Shown piece after piece: positions 53,702 to 61,886 of a DNA stretch of 64,000 bases (positions are counted from its first letter, which is position 1; every line of letters starts with the position of its first letter). The stretch comes from Candidatus Palauibacter rhopaloidicola. Its GTDB lineage: Bacteria > Gemmatimonadota > Gemmatimonadetes > Palauibacterales > Palauibacteraceae. Both the position numbers and the translations under genes were made by a program. The stretch spans positions 1 to 64,000 of the forward strand of contig JAPPGH010000017.1 in the NCBI GenBank assembly GCA_026914155.1. Direction: 5' to 3'. The notes under the pieces are model-generated. The model was given only the letters and a program-made list of their open reading frames with translations. It was not told the origin of the DNA and did not search any database.

Positions 53702-53947
53702 TCAGTCGAACCGTGGCGATTCGCGCATGGGCTCGCGGGGAGGAATCTCGAGCTCCACGCCACCCAGGGGCGCGAACAGCTCATGGATCGCAGTCCCCAG
53801 GCCCTTCGCGGGCATCTTCTCGTGGCCGACTGCCGTGCGGAGAATCACCCGCGCTTCCTCCTCCATGGAACGGTCGTTCTTCGCCGCCCTGACTCGAAGC
53901 CGGTGTTTCACCCCGTCGCCCAGATTCCGAATGGTGATGCTCGCCAC
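53702..53947 (-). CDS. FitA-type ribbon-helix-helix antitoxin
   Basis: 81 aa from GTG 53947. The N-terminal ASITIRNLGDGVKHRLRVRAAKNDRSMEEEARVILRTAV is the RHH DNA-binding pattern of FitA-like antitoxins. The C-terminal tail (AIHELFAPLGGVELEIPPREPMRESPRFD) would wrap the toxin. The open frame continues upstream to 54025, but that part is AT-richer promoter DNA. A promoter with a palindrome is seen at 53988-54016. Confidence 0.88.
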   Translation of the reverse strand: MASITIRNLGDGVKHRLRVRAAKNDRSMEEEARVILRTAVGHEKMPAKGLGTAIHELFAPLGGVELEIPPREPMRESPRFD

Positions 53948-53987
53948 GTCTCTACCGCCGTCCCGTTGAGGTTTCGCGCAAAGATAG

Positions 53988-54016
53988 AATTTATCGACTG
54001 ATCTCGTTGATATCAA
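53988..54016 (-). promoter_or_regulatory. Promoter and operator of the FitAB-type module
   Basis: Minus strand TTGATA (54016-54011), 17-base spacer, TAAATT (53993-53988). The palindrome TTGATATCAA (54007-54016) overlaps the -35 and is a natural site for the RHH antitoxin. This stretch is much more AT-rich than its surroundings. Confidence 0.65.
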
Positions 54017-54076
54017 TGCTATCATCCGAGGCAGAACCGCTCTTGCTGGAGAACGGACGACCAGCTTCGTAGGCGT

Positions 54077-54736
54077 CTACGAATCGGACGGGGGGATGGC
54101 GGCGACGACTTCGGCAGGTTCGCCTCGCACGGTGTAGTCGGGGTCGGCGGAGGCGTAGACGATGGTTCCCGAGCGGTCGATGACGAAGGTGGACGTGAGC
54201 GGGAGTTCCCACGACTCGTCGCCGTTGAAGCGGGCGAGGTCGATGCCGAGTCCGTCGCGGTACAGGGTTCGCAGGTCGCCGTCGACGGTGAACGTCAGGC
54301 CGTAGTCACGCGCCACGCCGAGCCCGAAGTCGAGCAGGACGTCGAACTCGATGCCGTCTTCCTCGATCCAGCCGCGAGCGAACTCCGGAAGTTGCGGGGA
54401 GAGCGTGACGAGACGGGCCCCCTTGGCCGTGATTTCGGGGAGAACCGACTGAAGAGCAGCCTGCTCCTCTCGGCAATAGGGTCACCAGCGCCCGCGGAAG
54501 AAGCTGAGCACCACGGGCCCGCGCTTGAGGAGCGTCGCGAGCCGGACCGTGGGGCCGGCGACGCTCGGCCGCGCAAACAAGGGCGCCCGGTCGCCCACTC
54601 CGGGGACTCGGTCGAGGATGCCGGACCTTCGCAGCGCCTCCGTGCCCGCGGCCATGACCGCCGTCGCGGCGGCGGGACGCACAGCCTCCTTCTCGACGCG
54701 GATCGCGGCGAGTCGCCGGTTGAGCGGCCCGCTCAC
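54077..54736 (-). CDS. Peroxiredoxin-like (AhpC/TSA) protein with in-frame UGA at the active-site Cys: candidate selenoprotein
   Basis: 219 aa if UGA is read as selenocysteine. It starts at GTG 54736, overlapping the carboxylesterase stop by 4 bases. Codon 85 (54484-54482) is TGA. The flanking residues FFRGRW-[U]-PYCREEQAAL match the family motif FFRGxWCPYCxxEL, with the TGA exactly at the first Cys. After the TGA the same frame continues to a normal TAG, with all family blocks: LVTLSPQLPEF, FDVLLDFGLGVARDYGL, FNGDESWELPLTSTFVIDRSGTIVYASADPDYTVRGEPAEVVAAI. A hairpin fitting bacterial SECIS rules begins 12 bases after the UGA. It should reduce peroxides or disulfides. The alternative is a TGC to TGA nonsense mutation or read error. 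Confidence 0.78.
54451..54469 (-). promoter_or_regulatory. Candidate bacterial SECIS element
   Basis: In the mRNA, GAGGAGCA-GGC-UGCUCUUC forms an 8-bp stem (one G-U pair) with triloop GGC. The loop starts 21 bases after the UGA, inside the 16-37 base range known for bacterial SECIS, and begins with the required G. The apex GCA-GGC-UGC closely resembles the E. coli fdhF apex GCA-GGUC-UGC. Confidence 0.65.
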
Positions 54737-56367
54737 GGCATCCCTGCGCGCAGGCGCCGTTCCCAGAAGTCGAGCTGGACGGTGCGAAGTTCGCTCCCCG
54801 CCTCGACCATCGGCCCCAGCACGAGATGGGCCTCGGAGTCGCGCGTGTAGGCCGGCCACGGAGGCAGCCCGGCGCCGTTCGGGTCGCCGTTCGCGGCGAA
54901 GTTGACCCAGTAGGAGGACATCGTCTGCGCCAACTGGCGGTCCAACGCTTCCCGTTCGCCGGGACCGACATTGCCGAAGGCGTACACGATCTCGGCCGCG
55001 TGGTACGACTTGAGATACTCCTTCGCGGGTCCGGGCGGCTCGTGCGTGAAGTAGTACAGCCAGGCGCCCGCGCCGGCGGCTTCCGACGCCCGCGCCCACG
55101 TCCGCATCTGGATGCCGAACAGGGCGTCGCCGCGGCTTCGCATGAAGGCATCGAAGATCTCGCCCTCCTCCTCCACGGGATAGGCGGCGTCGAAGCTCTC
55201 CGCCTCGTCGCCGACGCGGCCGGCCACCCACTCCCGCCACGCGTCGAGCGTCTCCGGCACGGATCTCGGGGACGAGAGAGAGGTCATCTCATCCGCGTTG
55301 AACCCGACGAGCACCGGGACGTTGTTGTGCGTGCCCTCGGTGAACGCCGTCGTCACGTCCGTCGGCAACACCCAGCCGTCCACGTTCTGCGCCGTCCTGA
55401 AGCCGCGTCCGGCCGGCCTGTCGAGCCCCGCCATCACGCTTGCGGCGGAGAGCCGCCGCATCTCCTCCAGGGTCTCCGCCCCGAGCGCGCCGAGGAACGC
55501 CGCTCCGATCTCCTCGGCGGAGCGTCCGCCCTCCGGCGCGTCCGAAAGGCGCATCATGGGACCGAACCGTCCTCCGCTCTGTCCGATGGCGCGGTGAAAG
55601 AGTCCCGCCGCCAGCGGCGTCGCCATCAGCGTGTTCACGCTCCACGAGCCGGCCGACTCGCCGAAGATCGTTACGCGCTCCGGGTCTCCGCCGAACCCCG
55701 CGATGTTGTCCCGTACCCACTCGAGCGCGGCGACCTGGTCGAGGACGCCGTAGTTGCCCGACGATCCGTGCTCGGACTCAGCGGTGAGGAGCGGGTGCGC
55801 GAGGTAGCCGAACGGTCCGAGCCGGTAGTTGATTGTGACGACGACGGCGCCCTTCTCCGCCAGCGCCGTCCCGTCGTAGATACCGGTGGAGCCGGACCCG
55901 CGCGTGAGCGCGCCCCCGTGGATCCACACCATGACCGGCCGCCGCTCCGAGGCGTCGGCGGCCCCGGTCCACACGTTCAGGTACAGGCAGTCCTCCGCCG
56001 TCGGGGCGGGAGGACCTCCGAAGAAGGAGCCGGCGCCGTAGGGGGTCTGCATGCACTCCGGACCGAAGCTCTGCGCCCGGAGCGTCCGCTGCCCCCACGC
56101 CTCGACCGGCTGGGGCGGCTTCCAGCGCCGGTCCCCCACGGGCGGAGCCGCGAACGGGATTCCCTTGTAGGAGCGGATTCCGTCGACGAGGGCGCCCTCG
56201 ACGTTCCCGCTGGCGGTCTCGACGCGGGTGTCCTGCGCGTTAAGCGCCGTCGCGAATCCGCCGCCGGCCACGGTGACGAGCAGGACGCGGGCCAACGCGC
56301 CGGCCAACGTGCGAGCCAATGTGCGAGCCAGTGCGCGGGCCGACTGAGTGCGGGAGTCACGACGCAT
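54733..56367 (-). CDS. Type B carboxylesterase, exported
   Basis: 544 aa from ATG 56367 (GGAGA upstream). The signal peptide is long and unusual, built from Ala-Arg-Leu repeats (ALARTLARTLAGALARVLL), ending TALNAQ. Family blocks are GIPFAAPPVGDRRW, EDCLYLNVW, VMVWIHGGALTRGSG and the nucleophile elbow FGESAGSWSV, with a Glu in VGFNADEMTS and a C-terminal His (SYHAAEIVYAFGN). It hydrolyses carboxylic esters in the periplasm. The peroxiredoxin-like gene starts over its stop. Confidence 0.93.
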   Translation of the reverse strand: MRRDSRTQSARALARTLARTLAGALARVLLVTVAGGGFATALNAQDTRVETASGNVEGALVDGIRSYKGIPFAAPPVGDRRWKPPQPVEAWGQRTLRAQSFGPECMQTPYGAGSFFGGPPAPTAEDCLYLNVWTGAADASERRPVMVWIHGGALTRGSGSTGIYDGTALAEKGAVVVTINYRLGPFGYLAHPLLTAESEHGSSGNYGVLDQVAALEWVRDNIAGFGGDPERVTIFGESAGSWSVNTLMATPLAAGLFHRAIGQSGGRFGPMMRLSDAPEGGRSAEEIGAAFLGALGAETLEEMRRLSAASVMAGLDRPAGRGFRTAQNVDGWVLPTDVTTAFTEGTHNNVPVLVGFNADEMTSLSSPRSVPETLDAWREWVAGRVGDEAESFDAAYPVEEEGEIFDAFMRSRGDALFGIQMRTWARASEAAGAGAWLYYFTHEPPGPAKEYLKSYHAAEIVYAFGNVGPGEREALDRQLAQTMSSYWVNFAANGDPNGAGLPPWPAYTRDSEAHLVLGPMVEAGSELRTVQLDFWERRLRAGMP

Positions 56368-56381
56368 GCGATTCTCCGGAG

Positions 56382-56723
56382 TCAGGAGGGAGGCGAGGAG
56401 CTGGCGGGGGGCGGCATCTCCCCGTCCCAGCGGAAGCGCTTGAGCGAGATGCGTCCCCACTTGTCGAATTCCACCCCTTCGTTCGCCAGCAACTGGTACT
56501 GGATCATCTCGGAGTACGAGTCGCCACGGGGGCTGATCTCGCCGCGCGCGTTGATCACCCGATGCCACGGGAGCGGCCGGTCGGAGGCATAGAGCGCGTA
56601 ACCCACGAGCCGGGCCTGTCCACCGAGTCCCGCGAGTTGCGCGACCTGCCCGTAGGTGGCGACGCGGCCGGCGGGAATCCGGGCGACGACGTTGCAGATC
56701 CGCTCGTGGAGGTCCGAAGCCAT
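56382..56723 (-). CDS. Alkyltransferase-like (ATL) protein, Cys replaced by Trp
   Basis: 113 aa, the length of ATL proteins. RIPAGRVATYGQVAQLAG and the active-site block LPWHRVINARGEIS match O6-alkylguanine-DNA alkyltransferase, but PCHRV has become PWHRV (Trp53), which defines ATLs. ATLs bind O6-alkylguanine and mark it for nucleotide excision repair without transferring the group. It is the first gene before the carboxylesterase (14-base gap), an unusual partner. Confidence 0.93.
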   Translation of the reverse strand: MASDLHERICNVVARIPAGRVATYGQVAQLAGLGGQARLVGYALYASDRPLPWHRVINARGEISPRGDSYSEMIQYQLLANEGVEFDKWGRISLKRFRWDGEMPPPASSSPPS

Positions 56724-56807
56724 GGCGCGAATCTTGGGGCGAAGGGGCCGATGGACAAATCCGGCAGTCCGTGGCGGATCTCCCGCGTTGGATTCTGCCG
56801 GCCGCGG

Positions 56808-58094
56808 TCAGCCCGCGGGTGGGCTCGCGACCTTCCCGGCGAAGAGGATGGTGCCTGAGAGGCGCTCCCGGATGAAGAACAGGAACGGACGGTCGGCCCG
56901 AACCACCTGACCGGCGCTCTCAACCACCGTGACCACGGTGGCGGCGGCTGCCTCGGTACCCTCTTCGTTGACCTCGACCCAGGACTTCTGCTTCACGCTG
57001 GAGATCCAAAGGCCTCCGGCCGGCGAGAGTCTTGTGAGATTGGCCCGGCCATCGAACGCGTCGACCATGCCAAGCGCGCTAAGATCGTCGTTCAACGTGC
57101 GCTCGTAGGCCATCCGAAAGCGCGGGAGGAAGAGCGTAACGTCGGTCTCGCGGAAGCTGTCGGCGATATCCTCCCATTGCGCCGCGTCGAGCGACGCAGC
57201 GAGTTCGTCCACGCTCACGCCCGGCGTTGGAAGGAGGACCGTCATCGAGAACGCGCTGCCCCCGTACGGCAGGTCCACGGCCTGGAATCGGTCGCTCTCC
57301 TGATAGGGCAGGTCCCTGCGCAGGGTCATGAGTGGCAAGGTCTGCGTGGATCCGTCGTCCAGATGGAAAGGCTCGGTTCGCGTGTCGGACGGATCGAACT
57401 GGAACGTCCACGGAGCCTTGAAGTAGATCGCGTTGATCAGATACATGACGACGTTGCCGGGAATTGCCGCGGGAACAATGTTTTCGATTCGGCCGTTCGT
57501 CGCGGCCTTGACCCAGTCGTTGATCCGGACGGACGCCGAAGGATTCGCGAAGTCGAGTTCCGCCACCTCGGCTTCGAAGCTCCGGCGCACGGCGGTCAGG
57601 AAGTCCGCATGCACCGGGAAGCCCTGCCGAGTCCACACCGAGTTTCCGACTGCCGTCTCGACGGCCGGGTCGAGGCCGACGAGGAGCTCCATCAGTGACG
57701 CGTAGGCGGTGTTGACCTCGTCCTCGGCGAGGGCCCCGAATCCCAGCACGTCACGCATCTGGCTCCAGGTCTCCCCCGCAGCCCCGTTCATGGTCATCCC
57801 AAGCGCCATGGACGCCGAGAAAGGCGACAGGAACAGATTGTCGCCGGGGTGGTTGGCCTGCGCGAGGAGGCGGAAGGCGAACCGGTTGCCCGCCCCGATG
57901 ATCTCGACTTCCGCGGCGCTCAAGGCACGCGGAAGCCGGGTGATCTCGTCCACGCCCCCGGACGGACCCGCGGGCGATTCCCCGCACCCCGCGGCGGCGA
58001 GCAGGAGAACGGTCCGCACGCCAATGAACCGGAAGCGGCGCGCGCCGGATCGCGCTCCAGGGCACCCGGATGCCGATGTTCTCGCCTCGGTCAT
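56808..58094 (-). CDS. Serpin-family lipoprotein
   Basis: 428 aa with lipobox AAAGC. Serpin landmarks are NLFLSPFSASMALGMTMNGAAGETWSQM, IYFKAPWTFQFDPSDT, and the hinge EVNEEGTEAAAATVV; RPFLFFIRERLSGTILFAGKV closes the C-terminus. The hinge is the inhibitory type (small residues P12-P9). Counting from Glu P17 puts Ser at P1 and Ala at P1', suggesting an elastase- or subtilisin-like target. It should trap serine or cysteine proteases at the cell surface. It is divergent from the CocE gene at 58256. Confidence 0.92.
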   Translation of the reverse strand: MTEARTSASGCPGARSGARRFRFIGVRTVLLLAAAGCGESPAGPSGGVDEITRLPRALSAAEVEIIGAGNRFAFRLLAQANHPGDNLFLSPFSASMALGMTMNGAAGETWSQMRDVLGFGALAEDEVNTAYASLMELLVGLDPAVETAVGNSVWTRQGFPVHADFLTAVRRSFEAEVAELDFANPSASVRINDWVKAATNGRIENIVPAAIPGNVVMYLINAIYFKAPWTFQFDPSDTRTEPFHLDDGSTQTLPLMTLRRDLPYQESDRFQAVDLPYGGSAFSMTVLLPTPGVSVDELAASLDAAQWEDIADSFRETDVTLFLPRFRMAYERTLNDDLSALGMVDAFDGRANLTRLSPAGGLWISSVKQKSWVEVNEEGTEAAAATVVTVVESAGQVVRADRPFLFFIRERLSGTILFAGKVASPPAG

Positions 58095-58255
58095 TGTCGC
58101 TGCTCATCGTTCGGTGACCGGTAGCCCGGCAGAGAGCCGGGGTCTGGAGATAAGACGATCCGACGCGCCCGGATGTGACGAACCGCGCGCTTGCGTCTGC
58201 GGATAACGAGCCGTTGAATCCGTTGGAAGTCGAACAGGAGGCGTTGCGAACAGCT

Positions 58256-60205
58256 ATGAACGATACGGGACATCATCGGATTCTGCGTGTCCGTCCGGCT
58301 GCGTCCATCATGGTCGCGCTGGCAGCCGGTTTCGCCGCCTGTTCCGGAGATGGAGACGCGCCTCCGGGCCCGGTCGCCGACGGCCGGAGCGCGGCGGGCG
58401 CCGGCGCCGCCCTCCATCGATTCGCGCCGGACCCGTCCAATCCCTACGAGGTCCCCGAGCCGGAGCACGAGGTGCGCGTCGAGACGGATCTCATGGTCCC
58501 GATGCGGGACGGGGTTCGCCTCGCGACGGACCTCTACCTGCCGGCCGAGCCCGCCGACCGGGGCGACCGCCTTCCCGTCGTCATGATCCGGCTGCCGTAC
58601 GACAAGGCATCCTACCGGGCCGGCGCGATCTCTCCGGCACAGTTCTTCGCGGGACACGGATACGCCGTCGTCGTCCAGGACGTGCGCGGCAAGTACGCGT
58701 CGGAAGGGCGTTATCTCCTGTCCGCAGCGGACCGGGAGGACGGCTACGACGCCGTCGAGTGGGCCTCGACACAGCCCTGGTCGAACGGGAAGGTCGGGAC
58801 CTTCGGCTGCTCCTACCTGGGGGAAAACCAGACGCAACTCATGACGCAGCGCCACCCCGCGCACGCCGCGGCCATCCCCCTCGCGGCCGGCGGGTCGATC
58901 GGGTCGGCGGGCGGACGGTACGGCTACTTCGGCATCTTCGAGGGGGGCGCCTTCGGGCTCTCCGCGAGTTTCGGCTGGTTCCGCGGCAACGGCCGGAAGC
59001 AGCCGGGCGGGGAGCCGCCGCCCCCGGTAGAGATGTTCGCCGCGCTCCGCGAACTTCCCACCATCGACCTCATGCGGAGATACGGTCCGCCCGACCGGGA
59101 CACGGACTGGGAAGAGGTCATGAGCACGCCGCTCGCCGACGAATGGTGGGACGAACTCGGATACCTGAGCGACGCCGACCGGTTCGACACGCCGGCGCTC
59201 CACGTGAACTCGTGGTACGACCTGGGTGCCAACGAGACGCTCCAGCAGTGGTGGATGATGCAGGACAACGCGGTGAGCGACCGGGGCGGCGCCCACCAGT
59301 ACGTCATCCTCTCTCCCACCAGCCACTGCATGTCCGAGAGGGCTACGGAACAAACGGTGGTCGGGGAGGTCGACTTCGGCGACGCCCGCCTGCCGTACGG
59401 CGCCCTCTATCTCGCCTGGTTCGACCACTGGCTGAAGGGCGTGGACAACGGGATCACCGACATCCCCCGGGTCCACTACTACGTGATGGGCCGGAACGAA
59501 TGGGCGTCCGCCGACACGTGGCCGCCCCCCGGGGCCGAGATGACGCGCCTCTATCTCCGCAGCGGAGGAAGCGCGAACACGAGACTCGGCGACGGCGTCC
59601 TCTCCGCCGAGGCCCCCGGCGAGGAGCCACCGGACCGGTTCGTCTACGATCCGGCGGACCCCGTCCCCTCCCGCGGCGGATCCGTCTGCTGCACCGGGAA
59701 CCCGGACGACCAGCCGGGCGCGTTCGACCAGTCGGACATCGAGGAACGCGAGGACGTCCTCGTGTACACCGGCGATCCGGTCGGCGAGGATGGCCTCGAG
59801 ATCGCGGGCCCGCTCGAGGGGTGGCTCTACGTGAGTTCGAGCGCTCCGGACACCGACTTCACCATGAAGCTGCTCGACGTCCATCCCGACGGACGGGCCA
59901 TCAACATCGTCGAAGGCATCATGAGGGCGCGCTACCGCGACGGGTACGAGGAACCCGCGATGATGGAGGAGGGACAGGTCTATCCGGTCCGGGTGGACCT
60001 CCATTCCGTGGCGCACTGGTTCGCGCCCGGCCACCGCGTGCGGGTCGAGGTCTCGAGTTCCAACTTCCCCCGCTTCGACCGCAACCTGAACACGGGCGGC
60101 AACAATTATGACGAGACGGAATGGGAGGTCGCGGAGAACATGATTCACCACGCCGGAGACCGGGCATCGCACATCGTCCTGCCCATCATGGAGAGGGACG
60201 GATGA
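58256..60205 (+). CDS. CocE/NonD hydrolase, lipoprotein
   Basis: 649 aa from ATG 58256; the GGAGG is 14 bases upstream, so the start is uncertain. The lipobox is GFAAC. The core has VPMRDGVRLATDLYLP, VVMIRLPYDKASYR, YAVVVQDVRGKYASEG, nucleophile motif FGCSYLGE (Ser186), an Asp in NSWYDLGANET and a His in SPTSHCMSE. The C-terminal jelly-roll ends SSSNFPRFDRNLNTGGNNY. It is the third CocE-type enzyme of the window. The next gene overlaps its stop (ATGA). Confidence 0.9.
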   Translation: MNDTGHHRILRVRPAASIMVALAAGFAACSGDGDAPPGPVADGRSAAGAGAALHRFAPDPSNPYEVPEPEHEVRVETDLMVPMRDGVRLATDLYLPAEPADRGDRLPVVMIRLPYDKASYRAGAISPAQFFAGHGYAVVVQDVRGKYASEGRYLLSAADREDGYDAVEWASTQPWSNGKVGTFGCSYLGENQTQLMTQRHPAHAAAIPLAAGGSIGSAGGRYGYFGIFEGGAFGLSASFGWFRGNGRKQPGGEPPPPVEMFAALRELPTIDLMRRYGPPDRDTDWEEVMSTPLADEWWDELGYLSDADRFDTPALHVNSWYDLGANETLQQWWMMQDNAVSDRGGAHQYVILSPTSHCMSERATEQTVVGEVDFGDARLPYGALYLAWFDHWLKGVDNGITDIPRVHYYVMGRNEWASADTWPPPGAEMTRLYLRSGGSANTRLGDGVLSAEAPGEEPPDRFVYDPADPVPSRGGSVCCTGNPDDQPGAFDQSDIEEREDVLVYTGDPVGEDGLEIAGPLEGWLYVSSSAPDTDFTMKLLDVHPDGRAINIVEGIMRARYRDGYEEPAMMEEGQVYPVRVDLHSVAHWFAPGHRVRVEVSSSNFPRFDRNLNTGGNNYDETEWEVAENMIHHAGDRASHIVLPIMERDG

Positions 60206-60669
60206 CCCGGTCCGGTTCGCCGCCCCCGGACCTTCGACCCGATCTGGACGAAGCGGTCGAGACCTGGTCCCGCATGAACGATCCCTCGATCCTGCGCAGC
60301 GTCGCCGCCGTCATCCTGGGGTTCGTCGTGCTGACGCTGGGCTCGGTTCTCACCGGCCGGCTGCTGCTGGCGCTTTTTGGCGTCGAACCGGAGATGGCTC
60401 CGGGCGGCGCGTTCATCTTCACAAGCCTGGGCGTGCGCCTCGCGGTCACCGTTCTGGCAGGCTTCCTCGCGGCCCTGGCCGCTCCGCGCGCCCCCCGGCT
60501 CCACGCCGGCGTCCTGGCGGCGATCCTCGTCTTCTTCAGCCTCGCCTCGCTCGCCGGCCTCTCGGCGTCCGGCGACCCGTACGGACCCGCATGGTACCCC
60601 ATCTCGATGCTCGTCATCGGCCCCGCCGGCGTCTTCCTCGGCGGTGCTCTCCGAGCCGGACGACGCTGA
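60202..60669 (+). CDS. Small four-segment membrane protein
   Basis: 155 aa. Four hydrophobic segments are seen after a short acidic N-terminus (SVAAVILGFVVLTLGSVLTG, FTSLGVRLAVTVLAGFLAALAA, VLAAILVFFSLASLAGLSA, ISMLVIGPAGVFLGGAL). No known domain is recognised. It overlaps the CocE gene by 4 bases and precedes the metB-like gene by 25 bases, so it is probably part of that transcript. Confidence 0.7.
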   Translation: MTRSGSPPPDLRPDLDEAVETWSRMNDPSILRSVAAVILGFVVLTLGSVLTGRLLLALFGVEPEMAPGGAFIFTSLGVRLAVTVLAGFLAALAAPRAPRLHAGVLAAILVFFSLASLAGLSASGDPYGPAWYPISMLVIGPAGVFLGGALRAGRR

Positions 60670-60694
60670 TCCGGTGCCCCCGGAAAGGTCGGAA

Positions 60695-61822
60695 ATGCGA
60701 ATCGAAACGCTGGCGGTGAAGACGGGCATGGAGCCGGACGGGGCGAGCCGGGCGATTGCGCCCCCGATCACGCTCTCGACCACCTTCGAGCGCGGGGAGG
60801 ACGGGTCGTACCCCGGGGGGTTCGACTACTCCCGCAGCGGAAACCCGAACCGGGCCCTGCTGGAGGCGGCGCTGGCCGCGCTGGAGGGCGGGCCGGAAGC
60901 CGTCGCGTTCCCCTCCGGGATGGCGGCCACGTTCGCCGTCATCTTCTCGCTCTCGCCGGGGGATCACGTCGTCGCGGCGGACGACGCGTACTACGGGACG
61001 GGCGTTCTCCTGCGGGATTCGTTCGCCGAGCGCGGCATCGAGGCGAGCTTCGTGGACATGACCGACCTCGACGCCGTCCGGGCGGCCATGCGGCCGAACA
61101 CCCGCCTCGTGTGGATGGAGACGCCGTCGAACCCGCTCATCCGCATCTCCGACGTCGAGGCGCTCGCCGGCATCGCGCGGGAAGGCGGGGCGGTCTCGTG
61201 CTGCGACAACACGTGGGCGACGCCGCTCCTGCAGCGACCGCTGGATCTCGGCGTCGATCTCGTCATGCACTCCACGACGAAGTACTTGGGCGGCCACAGC
61301 GACGTGACCGGCGGCGCGGTGATCGTGCGCGAGCCGGGCGGGACGCTCGAGGCGCTGCGGAAGATCCAGAAGGACGGCGGCCTCGTACCCTCGCCCTTCG
61401 ACGCCTGGCTCACGCGGCGCGGACTCGAATCCCTCGCCGCGCGCATGGCCATGCACTGCGCCAACGCCCTGGAGCTCGCCCGCTTCCTCGACGCCCACCC
61501 GCGCGTCGAGCGCGTCCACTATCCCGGCCTGGAGGACGATCCCGGGCACGCCCTCGCCGCCCGCCAGATGTCCGGCTTCGGCGGCATGCTGTCCTTCGAC
61601 GTCGCGGGCGGACGGGACGAGGCGTTCGCCGTCGCGGCCAACGTGAAGGTGATCGCCCGGGCCACGAGCCTCGGGGGGACGCACTCCCTCATCGAGCACC
61701 GGGCGTCCGTCGAAGGTCCGACGACCCGGGCCCCCGAGAACCTGCTCCGGATGTCCGTCGGCCTCGAACACCCCGACGACCTCAAGGAAGATCTGGACCG
61801 CGCCCTCGCCGCCACCGCCTGA
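60695..61822 (+). CDS. Cystathionine gamma-synthase/lyase family PLP enzyme
   Basis: 375 aa from ATG 60695. YSRSGNPNRALLEAALAALEGG, SGMAATFAVIF, the WMETPSNP block, CDNTWATP and the PLP-lysine segment VMHSTTKYLGGHSDVTGG are all typical of Cys/Met metabolism enzymes. SLGGTHSLIEHRAS then RMSVGLEHPDDLKEDL close the C-terminus. It may be MetB (cystathionine gamma-synthase) or a gamma-lyase; sequence alone does not separate these. It is not next to the other met genes and has no S-box. Confidence 0.9.
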   Translation: MRIETLAVKTGMEPDGASRAIAPPITLSTTFERGEDGSYPGGFDYSRSGNPNRALLEAALAALEGGPEAVAFPSGMAATFAVIFSLSPGDHVVAADDAYYGTGVLLRDSFAERGIEASFVDMTDLDAVRAAMRPNTRLVWMETPSNPLIRISDVEALAGIAREGGAVSCCDNTWATPLLQRPLDLGVDLVMHSTTKYLGGHSDVTGGAVIVREPGGTLEALRKIQKDGGLVPSPFDAWLTRRGLESLAARMAMHCANALELARFLDAHPRVERVHYPGLEDDPGHALAARQMSGFGGMLSFDVAGGRDEAFAVAANVKVIARATSLGGTHSLIEHRASVEGPTTRAPENLLRMSVGLEHPDDLKEDLDRALAATA

Positions 61823-61867
61823 CCTCCCCTCCATTGGGCTCGGCGGCCATGTCCCGCGGCCGCCGAA

Positions 61868-61885
61868 ACGTTCCCGCGGGAACGT
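61868..61885. repeat. Perfect 18-base palindrome between convergent genes (copy 2)
   Basis: ACGTTCCCGCGGGAACGT stands between the metB-like stop (61822) and the next minus-strand stop (61887). It is identical to the inner 18 bases of the copy at 25927-25946, which is also between convergent stops. Confidence 0.75.
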
Positions 61886-61886
61886 C

